The translations under genes and the position numbers were made by a program. The notes beneath the pieces were generated by a model. It worked only from the letters and a program-made list of their open reading frames with translations. It did not search any database and was not told the origin of the DNA. Positions 8,283 to 17,506 of a DNA stretch of 64,000 nucleotides are shown here, in pieces; the first letter of the stretch is position 1; each line of letters begins with the position of its first letter. This DNA comes from Bin87 sp965204685 (GTDB lineage: Bacteria; Chloroflexota; Dehalococcoidia; Lucifugimonadales; UBA3495): NCBI GenBank assembly GCA_965204685.1, contig OZ242004.1, positions 930,001-994,000 on the forward strand. Reading direction: 5' to 3'.

Positions 8283-8606
8283 TCAGACGTCGGGGGAATG
8301 GATGACGGCGTAGCGGCGCAGGATTTCGTCGCGCCAATGCTGGGGGATGCGCTGCCAGTCCTTCAGGTCCACCATGTAGGGCAGCCGGGATTCGGAGAAA
8401 GCGTCGCGCGCGTTCCATATCGTCATGCTGTCCACCGCGGTTTCCCCGACTACAACCAGGTCTAGATCGGAATACTGCCAGGAATGCCCGGTGACGCGGG
8501 AGCCATAGGCCCAAACCCGATGGTCCGGCAGGCAGCGCCGCAGGATCTCGTCAATCATGCTCCAGTGCTGCGGGGCGATGTCAACGTCAGAGAACGGAAC
8601 AATCAT
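8283..8606 (-). CDS. MNT-type nucleotidyltransferase (MntA-like antitoxin)
   Basis: A 107-residue minimal nucleotidyltransferase. The signature AYGSRVTGHSWQYSDLDLVV (about 33-52) holds the GS and the DxD catalytic residues. In HEPN/MNT modules this enzyme modifies (AMPylates) and neutralises the HEPN partner. Its start overlaps the upstream HEPN gene by 4 nt (ATGA), so the pair is translated together. Confidence 0.85.
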   Translation of the reverse strand: MIVPFSDVDIAPQHWSMIDEILRRCLPDHRVWAYGSRVTGHSWQYSDLDLVVVGETAVDSMTIWNARDAFSESRLPYMVDLKDWQRIPQHWRDEILRRYAVIHSPDV

Positions 8607-9031
8607 TGTAACCTCTCTCGCAGCGTAGTAATTAACTGCGCTACTGCGACGTGGAACTCTGGAACAACGCCGGCTATCCTTTCGGCAGATTCATCGTCAA
8701 AGTATTCGTGAGCAGTTTCGTTGCGCCAGTCTCTGAAATCAAACCATCCTTCCGGCGGCCCGATCAACCCGTTTTTTGCCGCCGCGCGTATGATGTCAGG
8801 GAGCAACATCTGTCCGACCTGCCCGGGGGACAAAACGTAATCGGCGACATACCGGCGTATGGTATTGATCGCTTGCCCGTAGGTGAGTTCAAAACCCTTG
8901 ATCACAGCCGCAAGAAAAGCGTCGTGTTCAAGATGGTCATTGTCAGCAGCGGCGTATAGCTCGATGAACTGGCCCAACCGTGCGTTGGCCCGTTCCAGTG
9001 CATCAATGTTGATTTGTCGCCGGCTAGTCAT
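8603..9031 (-). CDS. HEPN-domain protein (nucleotidyltransferase substrate-binding, HI0074-like)
   Basis: A 142-residue helical protein. The RxxxxH-type motif of HEPN RNases is seen in FRDWRNETAHEYFDD (about 108-122). It overlaps the MNT gene by 4 nt, the standard HEPN-toxin then MNT-antitoxin layout of type VII toxin-antitoxin systems. It starts 22 nt after serA on the same strand and could be read through from it. Confidence 0.85.
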   Translation of the reverse strand: MTSRRQINIDALERANARLGQFIELYAAADNDHLEHDAFLAAVIKGFELTYGQAINTIRRYVADYVLSPGQVGQMLLPDIIRAAAKNGLIGPPEGWFDFRDWRNETAHEYFDDESAERIAGVVPEFHVAVAQLITTLRERLQ

Positions 9032-9053
9032 AGCGTATTCTGCTGACAGGCCC

Positions 9054-10631
9054 CTACATCGCCACCACCCGCGCGTCGTCCACCTGCGGCAAGGCTCTGA
9101 TTTCGGCCAGCACGTCCGCAGAGATCGGGTCGTCCAGTCCCACCACCATCATGGCCTGGCCCCGGGGAGCAATGCGGCCCACTTCCATGAAGCTGATGTT
9201 GATGTTGTGCCGGCCGGCAGTGGTGCCCACTGCGCCGATGATGCCGGGTTGGTCCTGGTTGTCCACGAACAGCATGTAGGGCGCGGAGGGCGCCACGTCC
9301 ATCCAGTACTCGTTGACTCGCACCAGGTGCGGCTCGTCGCGCAGGGAGGTCCCGGCAACGGTTATGTCGTCGCCGGTGGTGTGCAGCGTCGCGGAGATCA
9401 GGCTGGCGTACTCCCGGCTGTCCCCGGAGGTCTGCTCGGTGACCTGGAGGCCCCGCTGCTGGGCCAGCACCGGGGCGTTGATCATGTTGACCGCCTCTCC
9501 GCTGACCTGCCCCAGCAAACCGACCAGCGCGGCCGCCTTGAGGATGGCGGTGTTGTGCTCGGCGATCTCGCCCTGGTACCGGATGGTGATCCCGACGAAC
9601 TGACCCCGGGCCATGCTGGTCAGCAGGCGACCCACCATGGACGCCACCGGCACGTAGGGCGCCAGGATGGCGTGGACCTCCGGCGGCACGAACGGCGCGT
9701 TGACGGTGTTGCGGGCCGGCTTGCCATCCAGCACCGCCAGCACCTGCTCCGCCGCCTCGATGGCCACCTCGCGCTGCGCCTCCTGGGTCGACGCGCCCAG
9801 GTGGGGCGTGGCGACCAGCCGGGGATGCTTCAACAGGGGCAGGTCGCCGGGGGGCTCGTTGGTGAATACGTCCAGCGCGGCGCCGGCCAGGTGTTCGCTC
9901 TCCAGCGCCTCCAGCAGGGCGTCATCGTCCACCAGTTCGCCGCGGGCCACGTTGATCAGGCGCGCGCCGGGCTTCATCTTGGCCAACTGCGGCGCGGAAA
10001 TCAGCTTGGTGGTGCCGGCGGTCAGGGGAGTGTGCAGGGTGATGAAGTCGGCCTGGGCAAGCACTTCGTCCAGAGACATCACGGTCACGCCCATGCGGGT
10101 GGCAAAGTCGGGGGCAACGAAGGGATCGTAGGCGATCAGGCGCATGCCGAAGCTGGCGGCGCGGCGGGCGACCTCGGAGCCAACGCGGCCCAGGCCGACG
10201 ATGCCCAGCGTCTTGTTGCGTACCTCGATGCCCATGAACGCCGACCGCTGCCACTGCCCCTCTTTCATCGAGGCATAAGCCTGCGGCACGTTGCGCGCCA
10301 GCGCCAGCATCAGGGCCACGGTGTGCTCGGCGGCGGCCACGGTGTTGCCGATGGGCGCGTTGACCACGGCGACGCCGGCGCGGGTCGCCGCGTCGAGATC
10401 AATGTTGTCCACGCCGATGCCGGCCCGGGCGACGACCTTAAGATCGCATCCGGCAGAGATCACCGGCTCGGTAACCTTGGTCTCGCTGCGTACCACCAGG
10501 GCGTCGTAGCCGGGGATGGTGGCGATCAGTTCTTCGGGGGAGAGGCCGCGCTTGACGTCCACCGGGACGTGCTTTTTCAGCAGGTCGATGCCTTCAGCGG
10601 CCACGTTGTCGGTTATCAGTACTTTGGTCAT
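9054..10631 (-). CDS. serA: D-3-phosphoglycerate dehydrogenase
   Basis: This 525-residue enzyme oxidises 3-phosphoglycerate to 3-phosphohydroxypyruvate, the first step of serine synthesis. It has a D-2-hydroxyacid dehydrogenase core with the NAD loop GIVGLGRVGSEVARRA, RGELVDDDAL with the catalytic Arg, and the catalytic His in PHLGAST. An intervening ASB-like domain and a C-terminal ACT domain follow (from about residue 455, MLFVDNQDQPGIIGAVG). The start is the ATG at 10631 (MTKVLITDNVAAEGIDLL); the frame extends further upstream but without homology. The length fits the long, ACT-containing class. Confidence 0.95.
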   Translation of the reverse strand: MTKVLITDNVAAEGIDLLKKHVPVDVKRGLSPEELIATIPGYDALVVRSETKVTEPVISAGCDLKVVARAGIGVDNIDLDAATRAGVAVVNAPIGNTVAAAEHTVALMLALARNVPQAYASMKEGQWQRSAFMGIEVRNKTLGIVGLGRVGSEVARRAASFGMRLIAYDPFVAPDFATRMGVTVMSLDEVLAQADFITLHTPLTAGTTKLISAPQLAKMKPGARLINVARGELVDDDALLEALESEHLAGAALDVFTNEPPGDLPLLKHPRLVATPHLGASTQEAQREVAIEAAEQVLAVLDGKPARNTVNAPFVPPEVHAILAPYVPVASMVGRLLTSMARGQFVGITIRYQGEIAEHNTAILKAAALVGLLGQVSGEAVNMINAPVLAQQRGLQVTEQTSGDSREYASLISATLHTTGDDITVAGTSLRDEPHLVRVNEYWMDVAPSAPYMLFVDNQDQPGIIGAVGTTAGRHNINISFMEVGRIAPRGQAMMVVGLDDPISADVLAEIRALPQVDDARVVAM

Positions 10632-10745
10632 AGGGATGAACAGTCTCCGCACCACCGTGTGCGCAAAAAGGCGCCAAATTTCGTGCTCGGAGGGTGGGGC
10701 AATCACCGTGCAATGACACCCTCCGGCGGCGGTGGTAGCATATCG

Positions 10746-10775
10746 ATGGTAGCACAAAGGCTCTTTTTCTGTCAG
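10746..10775 (-). promoter_or_regulatory. Possible serA promoter
   Basis: CTGACA (10770-10775) and TACCAT (10746-10751) are separated by 18 bp, giving a leader of about 110 nt before serA. Confidence 0.4.
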
Positions 10776-10821
10776 CCGCGCGGTTGCCATGAGTGCCCAC
10801 GATACACCCAGGAGACAAGCC

Positions 10822-11874
10822 GTGCCGGAACTTGATGATCTTTATGAAATCCTGCAAGTGCACCCTTCCGCTCACCCTGAAGTCATCCAAGCCGCCTATC
10901 GTCGCCTGGCGCAGATTTATCACCCCGACCGCAACCCATCGCCTGACGCCACGCAGCGGATGGCGGAAATCAACCGCGCCTACGAAATATTGGGTGACCC
11001 GGCCCGCCGTGCCGCCTACGACCGGGAACGCAGCGGGCAAAGCAGCGGATACAGCACGGGTGGCGACGTTCACGAAGTCATACGCGCCAAATCCTTCGAG
11101 CTGGTCAATGATATGGGCGAAATGCGCGCTGCGCTGACCACAAATGATGACGGCGAACCGGACCTGACCATGTTCGACCGGAACGGGAAAGTCCGCCTGA
11201 GTCTGGGAACGGACGACAGCGGAAATCCTTCAGTGGAGATAGGAGACCAGGATGGCGAGGTAAGGCTATTCATCGGCGAGTCTAACGGAGGCGGACCGAT
11301 GCTGCATATGATCGACCAGAACGGCGATCCTCGATTCGTGATTCAGCAAGGGGAGAACGGTTCATCGCAACTTGCCATCATCGATGGGAGCGGCGAGACC
11401 CGGCTATTCATCGGTGAGTCCGCCAACGGCCCGCCAATACTGTATTTGGCCGACCAAGATGGCAAGCATCGGTTTGGGATTGAGCAAGGGGAAAATGGAT
11501 CTGTCATGCTGATCATCGCAGACCGCAATGACCAGACCAGGCTATTGATCGGTGAGTCCCCCGACGGCCCGCCAACGCTATACATGGCAGGCCGGGACGG
11601 CGAGCGTCGGTTCGTGATTTACGAAAATGAGAATGAAGGCTCCATGCTGATCATCGGAGACCGCGATGGACATACCAGGCTATTCATCGGCGAGGACGAC
11701 GACGGCTCGCCAATGCTGTATTTGGCCGACCGGGACGGCCAACGCCGCTTTGAATTGTCCCTCTCAATCGAAGGTTCACCTGACTGGACTATGTATGACC
11801 ATCGAGGCGACCCCAAGATATGGGCGTACATAAGTGATGACGGCGGGGTATATTTGGGACAGTATTCCCGATAG
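10822..11874 (+). CDS. J-domain protein with tandem 23-residue repeats
   Basis: A 350-residue protein. Residues about 4-70 are a DnaJ-type J-domain with the HPD motif (34-36), which in this family stimulates the DnaK/Hsp70 ATPase. From residue 109 to 338 there are ten contiguous 23-residue units without insertions or gaps, of the form xxGxPxLxxxDxxGxxRxxIxxx, plus a degenerate unit before and a partial one after. Odd units end R-L-F-I-G-E-S and even units R-F-V-I-Q-Q-G, so the real period may be 46. I chose the GTG at 10822 because GGAG lies 7 nt upstream; an ATG at 10789 is in frame but has no site. The repeats suggest a beta-solenoid or propeller-like array; partner unknown. Confidence 0.8.
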   Translation: MPELDDLYEILQVHPSAHPEVIQAAYRRLAQIYHPDRNPSPDATQRMAEINRAYEILGDPARRAAYDRERSGQSSGYSTGGDVHEVIRAKSFELVNDMGEMRAALTTNDDGEPDLTMFDRNGKVRLSLGTDDSGNPSVEIGDQDGEVRLFIGESNGGGPMLHMIDQNGDPRFVIQQGENGSSQLAIIDGSGETRLFIGESANGPPILYLADQDGKHRFGIEQGENGSVMLIIADRNDQTRLLIGESPDGPPTLYMAGRDGERRFVIYENENEGSMLIIGDRDGHTRLFIGEDDDGSPMLYLADRDGQRRFELSLSIEGSPDWTMYDHRGDPKIWAYISDDGGVYLGQYSR

Positions 11875-11930
11875 CAGCACATTTGCCGCTGGGCCTTTGC
11901 CAACCGCCGTCAACCAGTCGAGGTCGCACC

Positions 11931-12686
11931 ATGACCACCACCCAAACCGCGCCCACGGGCGTTTCCTACCGCAAGCTCACCCCCATCGTCCTGCCCGACG
12001 ATTACGTTTGCCCCGACCCGGAAGAACGGCCCGACATGCTGGAATCCCCTACCGTCAACAAAAGCGGCTACTTCGTGAGGCGGCATTTCGCTGGTCGGCC
12101 CGACGTGCTGGTGGACTCCGGTGGATTCGTTTTCTACAACCAATACAGCATGAACCATCGCTTCCGGCCGAACCTGTACGTGGCTTTTGCTGTTGATAAA
12201 GGAGCCATTCGCCGACGCAACGGCTATGTCATCTGGGAAGCGGGCAAGCCGCCGGATTTCGCCCTGGAAGTCGCCTCCGAAAGCACCAACGCTCGGGACA
12301 CGGCGGAAAAGCCGGGCCTGTACGCCAGTGTCGGCATCACCGAATACTGGCGGGTCGACCCCACCGGCGACGAGCTATACGGCTACGCCCTGGCCGGGGA
12401 TGTCCTCGTCGACGGCATCTACCATCCCATTGACCTGCATACCGAGGAGGATGGCACGATTTGGGGATACAGCGGCGTGCTGGACCTCTACCTCTGCTGG
12501 AACCCGTCGTGGGACTGGGACGTTGACGACGAATCAAAACTGCGCTTTTACGACCGCAAGACCGGCCGCTACCTGTGTGACATATCGCTGGTCGAAGCGG
12601 AGCGTGATGCAGCAGTGGCGCAACTTGAACAAGCACAGGAGAGCATCCGGCAGTTGGAAGCGCAACTCGCTCAACGCGAGCAGTAG
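11931..12686 (+). CDS. Uma2-family (DUF820) PD-(D/E)XK endonuclease-like protein
   Basis: A 251-residue protein of the Uma2 family, abundant in cyanobacteria and Chloroflexota and predicted to be a restriction-like nuclease of unknown role. The core is seen in RPNLYVAFAVDK followed by PPDFALEVASES (E-x-x-S active-site strand) and EYWRVDPTGDELYGY. The C-terminus (about 215-251) is a coiled coil. The start is the ATG at 11931 after GAGGT. It lies 35 nt upstream of an LLM oxidoreductase gene. Confidence 0.85.
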   Translation: MTTTQTAPTGVSYRKLTPIVLPDDYVCPDPEERPDMLESPTVNKSGYFVRRHFAGRPDVLVDSGGFVFYNQYSMNHRFRPNLYVAFAVDKGAIRRRNGYVIWEAGKPPDFALEVASESTNARDTAEKPGLYASVGITEYWRVDPTGDELYGYALAGDVLVDGIYHPIDLHTEEDGTIWGYSGVLDLYLCWNPSWDWDVDDESKLRFYDRKTGRYLCDISLVEAERDAAVAQLEQAQESIRQLEAQLAQREQ

Positions 12687-12721
12687 CCCGGTCACACGAT
12701 GATGTTTGGAGGATTGGCCCC

Positions 12722-13900
12722 ATGATCAAAGACTTTTCCGTGCTCTACGCCGGCCACGTGCTGGAAGGCGACGGCATCGGTTTCGATGGCATCCCCGCCA
12801 ACGATCGGTGGTACGACAACGACCGCCTGTCCATGGCCCTGGACATCGCGCGGGAGGCCGCCGTCTTCCTGGACGACCTGGGGTTCGACATCCTCTGGAT
12901 GGCGGAACACCACTTCCAGCGCGAGGGCTACGAGTGCATCCCCAACCTGCTCATCATGAGCCAGTACCTGGCCCAGCACACCAACCGGATCAAGTTCGGC
13001 TGCGGCTTCAACATTCTGCCCATGTGGCACCCCATCCGCCTGGCCGAGGACTTCGCCATGGTGGACATCCTCACCGGCGGCCGCGTGGTCTTCGGTATCG
13101 GCCGGGGCTACCACACCCGCGAGGTGGAGTCATTCGGCGCGCCCATGATCGACGGCGATGCCAACCGCGAGCTGTTCGAGGAGCAGTTCGAGATCATGAT
13201 GAAGGCCTTCAACGAAGACGCCTTCTCCCACCAGGGCAAGCACTACACCATCCCGCCGGACATCCCCTACCGCGGCTATGACCTGAAGGAGGTGACCCTG
13301 GTCCCTCGGCCCAAGACCCGTCCGGTGGACGTGTGGCAACCCATCGTCAGCGCGTCGGACCGCGCCCTGGACTTCATGGCCAGGTGGGGCATCAAGGGCG
13401 TCATCCTGGGCACGGGCGAGCAGTACGTCGAGGAGTGGGTGACCCGCTACCAGGCCGCCAACCAGCGAGCCGGCCGGGATCTCGCGTTGGGCGAGGGCCT
13501 TTGCATCGGGCTGTGGGCGATGGTGGACGACACCACCGCCAGCGCCCGCCGGCAGCTGCAGCCGCTGTTCGAGGAGCATGTCAAGTTCGCCGCGCCGCTG
13601 GGAATGCTGCGCTACAGCGACCAGCAGATCGCGGCCACCGGCCCCGGCGGGGTCGCCCGCCACATCGCCGCCGGCACCGACTTCCAGGACGTCATCGACA
13701 ACCGCGCCTGGTTCGCCGGCAGCCCCGAGGACACCATTGCCTACCTCGAAGAACTCCAGGACAAGTACCCTGGCCTCGAGCAAATCATGATCGCCTTCCC
13801 CATGGGCGCAACCACCAACCAGTTCAAGGAGCAGATGGGTCGGTTCGCGGCGGAGGTGATCCCGCACTTCAAGAAAGCCGGCGCCACCACGGAGGCGTGA
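12722..13900 (+). CDS. LLM-class flavin-dependent oxidoreductase (luciferase-like)
   Basis: A 392-residue TIM-barrel monooxygenase of the bacterial luciferase superfamily, which uses reduced FMN or F420 to oxidise or cleave small organic substrates. Typical segments are LGFDILWMAEHHFQREGY, IKFGCGFNILPMWHPIRLAE and GGRVVFGIGRGYHTREVE. The C-terminal part carries WFAGSPEDTIAYLEELQ. The start ATG has GGAGG 8 nt upstream (12709-12713). The Uma2 gene begins 1 nt after its stop. The substrate cannot be read from the sequence. Confidence 0.9.
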   Translation: MIKDFSVLYAGHVLEGDGIGFDGIPANDRWYDNDRLSMALDIAREAAVFLDDLGFDILWMAEHHFQREGYECIPNLLIMSQYLAQHTNRIKFGCGFNILPMWHPIRLAEDFAMVDILTGGRVVFGIGRGYHTREVESFGAPMIDGDANRELFEEQFEIMMKAFNEDAFSHQGKHYTIPPDIPYRGYDLKEVTLVPRPKTRPVDVWQPIVSASDRALDFMARWGIKGVILGTGEQYVEEWVTRYQAANQRAGRDLALGEGLCIGLWAMVDDTTASARRQLQPLFEEHVKFAAPLGMLRYSDQQIAATGPGGVARHIAAGTDFQDVIDNRAWFAGSPEDTIAYLEELQDKYPGLEQIMIAFPMGATTNQFKEQMGRFAAEVIPHFKKAGATTEA

Positions 13901-13901
13901 G

Positions 13902-14663
13902 ATGACCACCAAACCGGCCTACGCTCCGCCGGGCAGCGCGGGCATCCCCAACCTTGACCCTTTCTTCGGCCCCGACGCGCCACCGCTGCCGGACGCCGAG
14001 CCACCTGACGACCTCATGCTGCAAAACCCCGACATCCACTACGCGCTGGAAATCCTGTACGACGTGGTGGTGGGCGACCGCGCCGACGTGTTCATTGACA
14101 CCAACAGCATCGTCTATTACGACCCGGCAAACCGCAACCGGCGGGTGCAGCCCGACGTCTATATCGCCTTCGACGTGGACGCCGACACCATCCGCCATCG
14201 CAACGGGTACGTGATCTGGGAAGTGGGCAAGCAGCCTGACTTCGTGCTTGAAGTTGCATCGGAATCCACCGCCGGCAACGACACCGGCTACAAGCGCGAT
14301 CTCTACGCCCGACTGGGCGTCCGGGAATACTGGCGGTTTGACCGCACCGGCGGGGAGCTATACGGGGCGGGCCTGGCCGGGGAATACCTGGAAAATGGAG
14401 ATTATCGTACCGTAACCATCCACGTCGACGCTGACGGCGTGGAATGGGGATACAGCCCGCTGCTGCATCTCAACCTGCGTCAGCGCGATGGGCGGCTGGA
14501 ATTGCAGGACCCGGATACCGGCGAAATCCTGCTGGACCGGCGCGGCGAACGCCTGGCCAAAGAAGCCGCGCTGGAACAACGAGACACCGCCCTACGGGAA
14601 CGGGACGAGAGGATACGGCAGCTGGAAGAACGATTGGCCGAGCTTGAGCAGTCACCCGAATAG
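13902..14663 (+). CDS. Uma2-family (DUF820) endonuclease-like protein
   Basis: A 253-residue paralog of the gene at 11931. Shared elements are RVQPDVYIAFDVDADTIRHR, KQPDFVLEVASES and EYWRFDRTGGELYG. From about 205 on there is a charged coiled coil rich in R, E and L (ERDERIRQLEERLAELEQ). It follows the LLM gene by one nucleotide and so is probably cotranslated with it; an Mrr-like gene follows at 26 nt. Confidence 0.85.
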   Translation: MTTKPAYAPPGSAGIPNLDPFFGPDAPPLPDAEPPDDLMLQNPDIHYALEILYDVVVGDRADVFIDTNSIVYYDPANRNRRVQPDVYIAFDVDADTIRHRNGYVIWEVGKQPDFVLEVASESTAGNDTGYKRDLYARLGVREYWRFDRTGGELYGAGLAGEYLENGDYRTVTIHVDADGVEWGYSPLLHLNLRQRDGRLELQDPDTGEILLDRRGERLAKEAALEQRDTALRERDERIRQLEERLAELEQSPE

Positions 14664-14689
14664 CCGTACCAATCCAGGAGATTGCAACC

Positions 14690-15622
14690 ATGGTAGTGCC
14701 GACACAAAAAGACTTGCATCGCCCGGTGCTTCAGATGGTGGCAGACACCAACGGCCTCTTGCCACTTGGTGAGGTCAAAAATCGGTTAGTCACCTTTTTC
14801 AAACTCGATGACAACGATCTCAGCGAGACAGTCGCGTCGGGCCAAAACCGGTTTGATAGCCGTGTTTATTGGGCGGTCTCGAACCTTCGGCGTGCAGGAT
14901 TGGTGGAATCCCCCAAGAAAGCCACATTCATCTGCACACCTGAGGGACAGGCTTTCCTTGCTGCCAACCCCGGGACCATCGAGATCAAAGACCTAAACGA
15001 GCTGATTGACTTTCGTCAACGGGCGACGAACGACGATGACGATGTACAACCATCGTCAATTGCGGCCAAGTCGGATGAACCCGCCGCTATAGATCTGGTC
15101 GACGCTACCCCCGACGAACAAATGGAGCAGGCTTTCAACCAGTCACGAAACAAACTGGTCGATGACTTGCTGTCACGCATACGGAGTGAATCGTACCGTG
15201 ATTTTGAGGTTCTGGTTCTCGATTTGCTTCGACGAATGGGATACGGCGAACCCGAACACACCGGTCGAGGCGGCGACGGTGGCATCGACGGCGTAATCAA
15301 CCAAGATGCTCTTGGCTTGGAAAAGATCTACGTGCAGGCCAAGCGATACACGTCCGGTTCGGTGGGAGAGCCGGAAATACGGAATTTCGCCGGAAGTATG
15401 ATCGCGCGCGGCGCGACTAAAGGCGTGTTCATAACTACCGGCAACTTCAGCAATACCGCCAGGCAGACTGCCGCAAACGTTTCTCAGCGCAACGAAACCA
15501 TCCGATTGGTGGACGGCAACGAACTCGCTCACTTGATGATCCGGCACGGAGTTGGTGTCGTCACCGAGTACACCTACGAAATCAAAAAGCTGGACGAGAA
15601 CTACTTTGCCGAGGAAATTTAG
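14690..15622 (+). CDS. mrr: Mrr-type restriction endonuclease
   Basis: A 310-residue type IV restriction enzyme that cuts methylated foreign DNA. The N-terminal winged-helix domain (about 1-95; VYWAVSNLRRAGLVESPKKA) senses DNA. The C-terminal PD-(D/E)XK domain has FEVLVLDLLRRMGYGEPEHT, then GGDGGIDGVI and the catalytic VQAKRY (about 205-225), followed by GVFITTGNFS. The length fits E. coli Mrr. It starts 26 nt after the Uma2 gene with AGGAG upstream. Confidence 0.93.
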   Translation: MVVPTQKDLHRPVLQMVADTNGLLPLGEVKNRLVTFFKLDDNDLSETVASGQNRFDSRVYWAVSNLRRAGLVESPKKATFICTPEGQAFLAANPGTIEIKDLNELIDFRQRATNDDDDVQPSSIAAKSDEPAAIDLVDATPDEQMEQAFNQSRNKLVDDLLSRIRSESYRDFEVLVLDLLRRMGYGEPEHTGRGGDGGIDGVINQDALGLEKIYVQAKRYTSGSVGEPEIRNFAGSMIARGATKGVFITTGNFSNTARQTAANVSQRNETIRLVDGNELAHLMIRHGVGVVTEYTYEIKKLDENYFAEEI

Positions 15623-15722
15623 CATCTGGTAATTAGCAGTGAGATTGCCATGCTGTGTCCGCAATGACAGCGCGGCTGTCGGCCTGCTACGATTGAGACG
15701 ACAGGCGACAGCCGGAGGGGAT

Positions 15723-16061
15723 ATGGCGAACGACGAACTGGTTCAACCTGTAGCGGTGGAACCGCGCGATGGCTATCGCATCTGGGTCCGGTACTCCGAC
15801 GGACCCGAGGGAGAAATCGACCTGTCGCACCTGGCCGGCCATGGCGTTTTTACCGCTTGGGACGACCGGATCTACTTTGAAAAAGTTCATGTTACCGAGC
15901 ATCGATCCATTGCTTGGGACGATCAGATTGAGTTGTGCCCCGACGCCCTCTACATGGAACTCACCGGCCTCACCGTCGAGGAATTGATGCCAGGGGCCAG
16001 GTCCGTACCCACCGATGCCAGAAGAGGCGATCCCATATCTCGCATCGCCCCGCTGGACTAG
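15723..16061 (+). CDS. DUF2442 family protein
   Basis: A 112-residue protein starting at the ATG at 15723 after GGAGGGG. The line V-E-P-R-D-G-Y-R-I-W-V-R-Y-S-D-G, then EGEIDLSHLAGHGVFTAW and CPDALYMELTG, are typical of DUF2442. Members often sit beside DUF4160 partners in possible toxin-antitoxin pairs; no partner is seen here. Role unknown. Confidence 0.85.
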   Translation: MANDELVQPVAVEPRDGYRIWVRYSDGPEGEIDLSHLAGHGVFTAWDDRIYFEKVHVTEHRSIAWDDQIELCPDALYMELTGLTVEELMPGARSVPTDARRGDPISRIAPLD

Positions 16062-16226
16062 CTTTCGATTGTCCCTCGCCGGATAGCTGCCCCCATGCTG
16101 CCGGGCTTTCCGGTTGGTGTATTATGTGGCGGGGCCGGGGCTCCACTGCTGCGGCTAACGCCCTGATCCCCTCCCGCTTCCTCTAACAATGAGGATATGT
16201 ACCAGACGCCGGCAGGAGGCCATCCC

Positions 16227-17462
16227 ATGTTCCTGATGCGTTTTACCGAACGGGCTTACGTCAACTACACCGAGGAGGACGTGCGCAACTCGCCCAACGA
16301 GGCCGTGCGGCTCACGTTTTCGAACTCCAACTTCGACCCCCAGGAAGGCCATTACCTCTACAACATGTACCTCGACGAGTACGAGTACTCGGAGGAGATG
16401 GGCTTCGACGGGCTGATGCTCAACGAGCACCACAACACGCCCACCTGCCTGGGCGCCACCATGAACCTGGAAGCGGCCATCCTCGCCCGCAACACCAAGA
16501 ACACCAAGATCGTGCTCCTGGGCAACCCCTTGCCCATCTTCGACAACCCCATCCGCCTGGCCGAGGAACTGGCCGAGATCGACATGATCTCCGGCGGCCG
16601 CCTGGTGTCCGGCTTCGTGCGCGGCACCGGCGTCGAGAGCCTGGCCACCAACACCAACCCGCTGCACAACCGCGCCCGATTCGAGGAAGCCCACGACCTC
16701 GTAATCAAGACCTGGACGACACCCGGCCCCTTCCGCTGGGAAGGAGACCACTACCACTTCCGCGTGGTCAATCCCTTCCAGGTGCCCATGCAGAAGCCCC
16801 ATCCGCCCGTCTGGATCCCCGGCACCGGCAGCCCCGAGACCCTGGTGTGGTGCGCCGAGCGCAACTATCCCTACATCTTCCTGGAAACCGACCCCCAGGG
16901 CACCCAGGACATGAAGGCCATCTACGCCGAGGCCGCCCGCGAGCACGGCTACGAGCCCGGCCCGGAGAACTTCGGCTACCTGGTCCGCATCCACGTGCAG
17001 GACACCGACGAGAAAGCCTACGACGTGGGCAAGGGCTACATGGTGGGCAACATCGGCGTCGGCCGCATCCCGCTGCCCCGCGATTACGCCTCGCCGGTGG
17101 GTTACGGCAGCCGCAGCGACGACCCTCGCTTCCTGCGCCTGCGCGAGCAGATCCGCAGCGACCCCTTCCGCGTGGGCGGCCTGGACGGCGCGCAGTACGA
17201 CTCCATCCTCGACTCCAAGCGGTGGATCATCGGCAGCCCCGACACCGTAATCAGCCAGCTGCGCGAGGTCCTCAGCTTCATGCGCCCCGGCATCCTGGCC
17301 GTGTGGACCAACGACGGTTCCATCAGCCACGAGGACACCATGCGCTGCCTGGAGCTTATGGGCCAGGAGGTGCTGCCCGCCCTGCGCGAGATCGGAGAGG
17401 AACTGGAACTCACCGACCCCTTCCAGAAGGAGGGCGTCCAGCCCGGCCTCACTGCGCTGTGA
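16227..17462 (+). CDS. LLM-class flavin-dependent oxidoreductase
   Basis: A 411-residue luciferase-like enzyme. Key segments are MGFDGLMLNEHHNTPTCLG, LLGNPLPIFDNPIRLAEELA, ISGGRLVSGFVRGTGVE and TTPGPFRWEGDHYHFRVVNP. It is closely related to the gene at 57736 (same TTPGPFRWEG and HHNTP blocks), so the two are paralogs. I chose the ATG at 16227 (MFLMRFTERAYVNY) because AGGAGG lies 7 nt upstream. An alpha/beta hydrolase follows at 44 nt, which suggests sequential monooxygenation and hydrolysis. The pathway is an inference. Confidence 0.9.
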   Translation: MFLMRFTERAYVNYTEEDVRNSPNEAVRLTFSNSNFDPQEGHYLYNMYLDEYEYSEEMGFDGLMLNEHHNTPTCLGATMNLEAAILARNTKNTKIVLLGNPLPIFDNPIRLAEELAEIDMISGGRLVSGFVRGTGVESLATNTNPLHNRARFEEAHDLVIKTWTTPGPFRWEGDHYHFRVVNPFQVPMQKPHPPVWIPGTGSPETLVWCAERNYPYIFLETDPQGTQDMKAIYAEAAREHGYEPGPENFGYLVRIHVQDTDEKAYDVGKGYMVGNIGVGRIPLPRDYASPVGYGSRSDDPRFLRLREQIRSDPFRVGGLDGAQYDSILDSKRWIIGSPDTVISQLREVLSFMRPGILAVWTNDGSISHEDTMRCLELMGQEVLPALREIGEELELTDPFQKEGVQPGLTAL

Positions 17463-17506
17463 TCGATGCTCAATCAACCGTTCGTAAACCAAGGAGCATA
17501 ACCCCA

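Noticed and set aside
8883..10835. Long rightward reading frame of 650 codons
   Set aside because: It is antisense to serA, which has full-length homology and conserved motifs.
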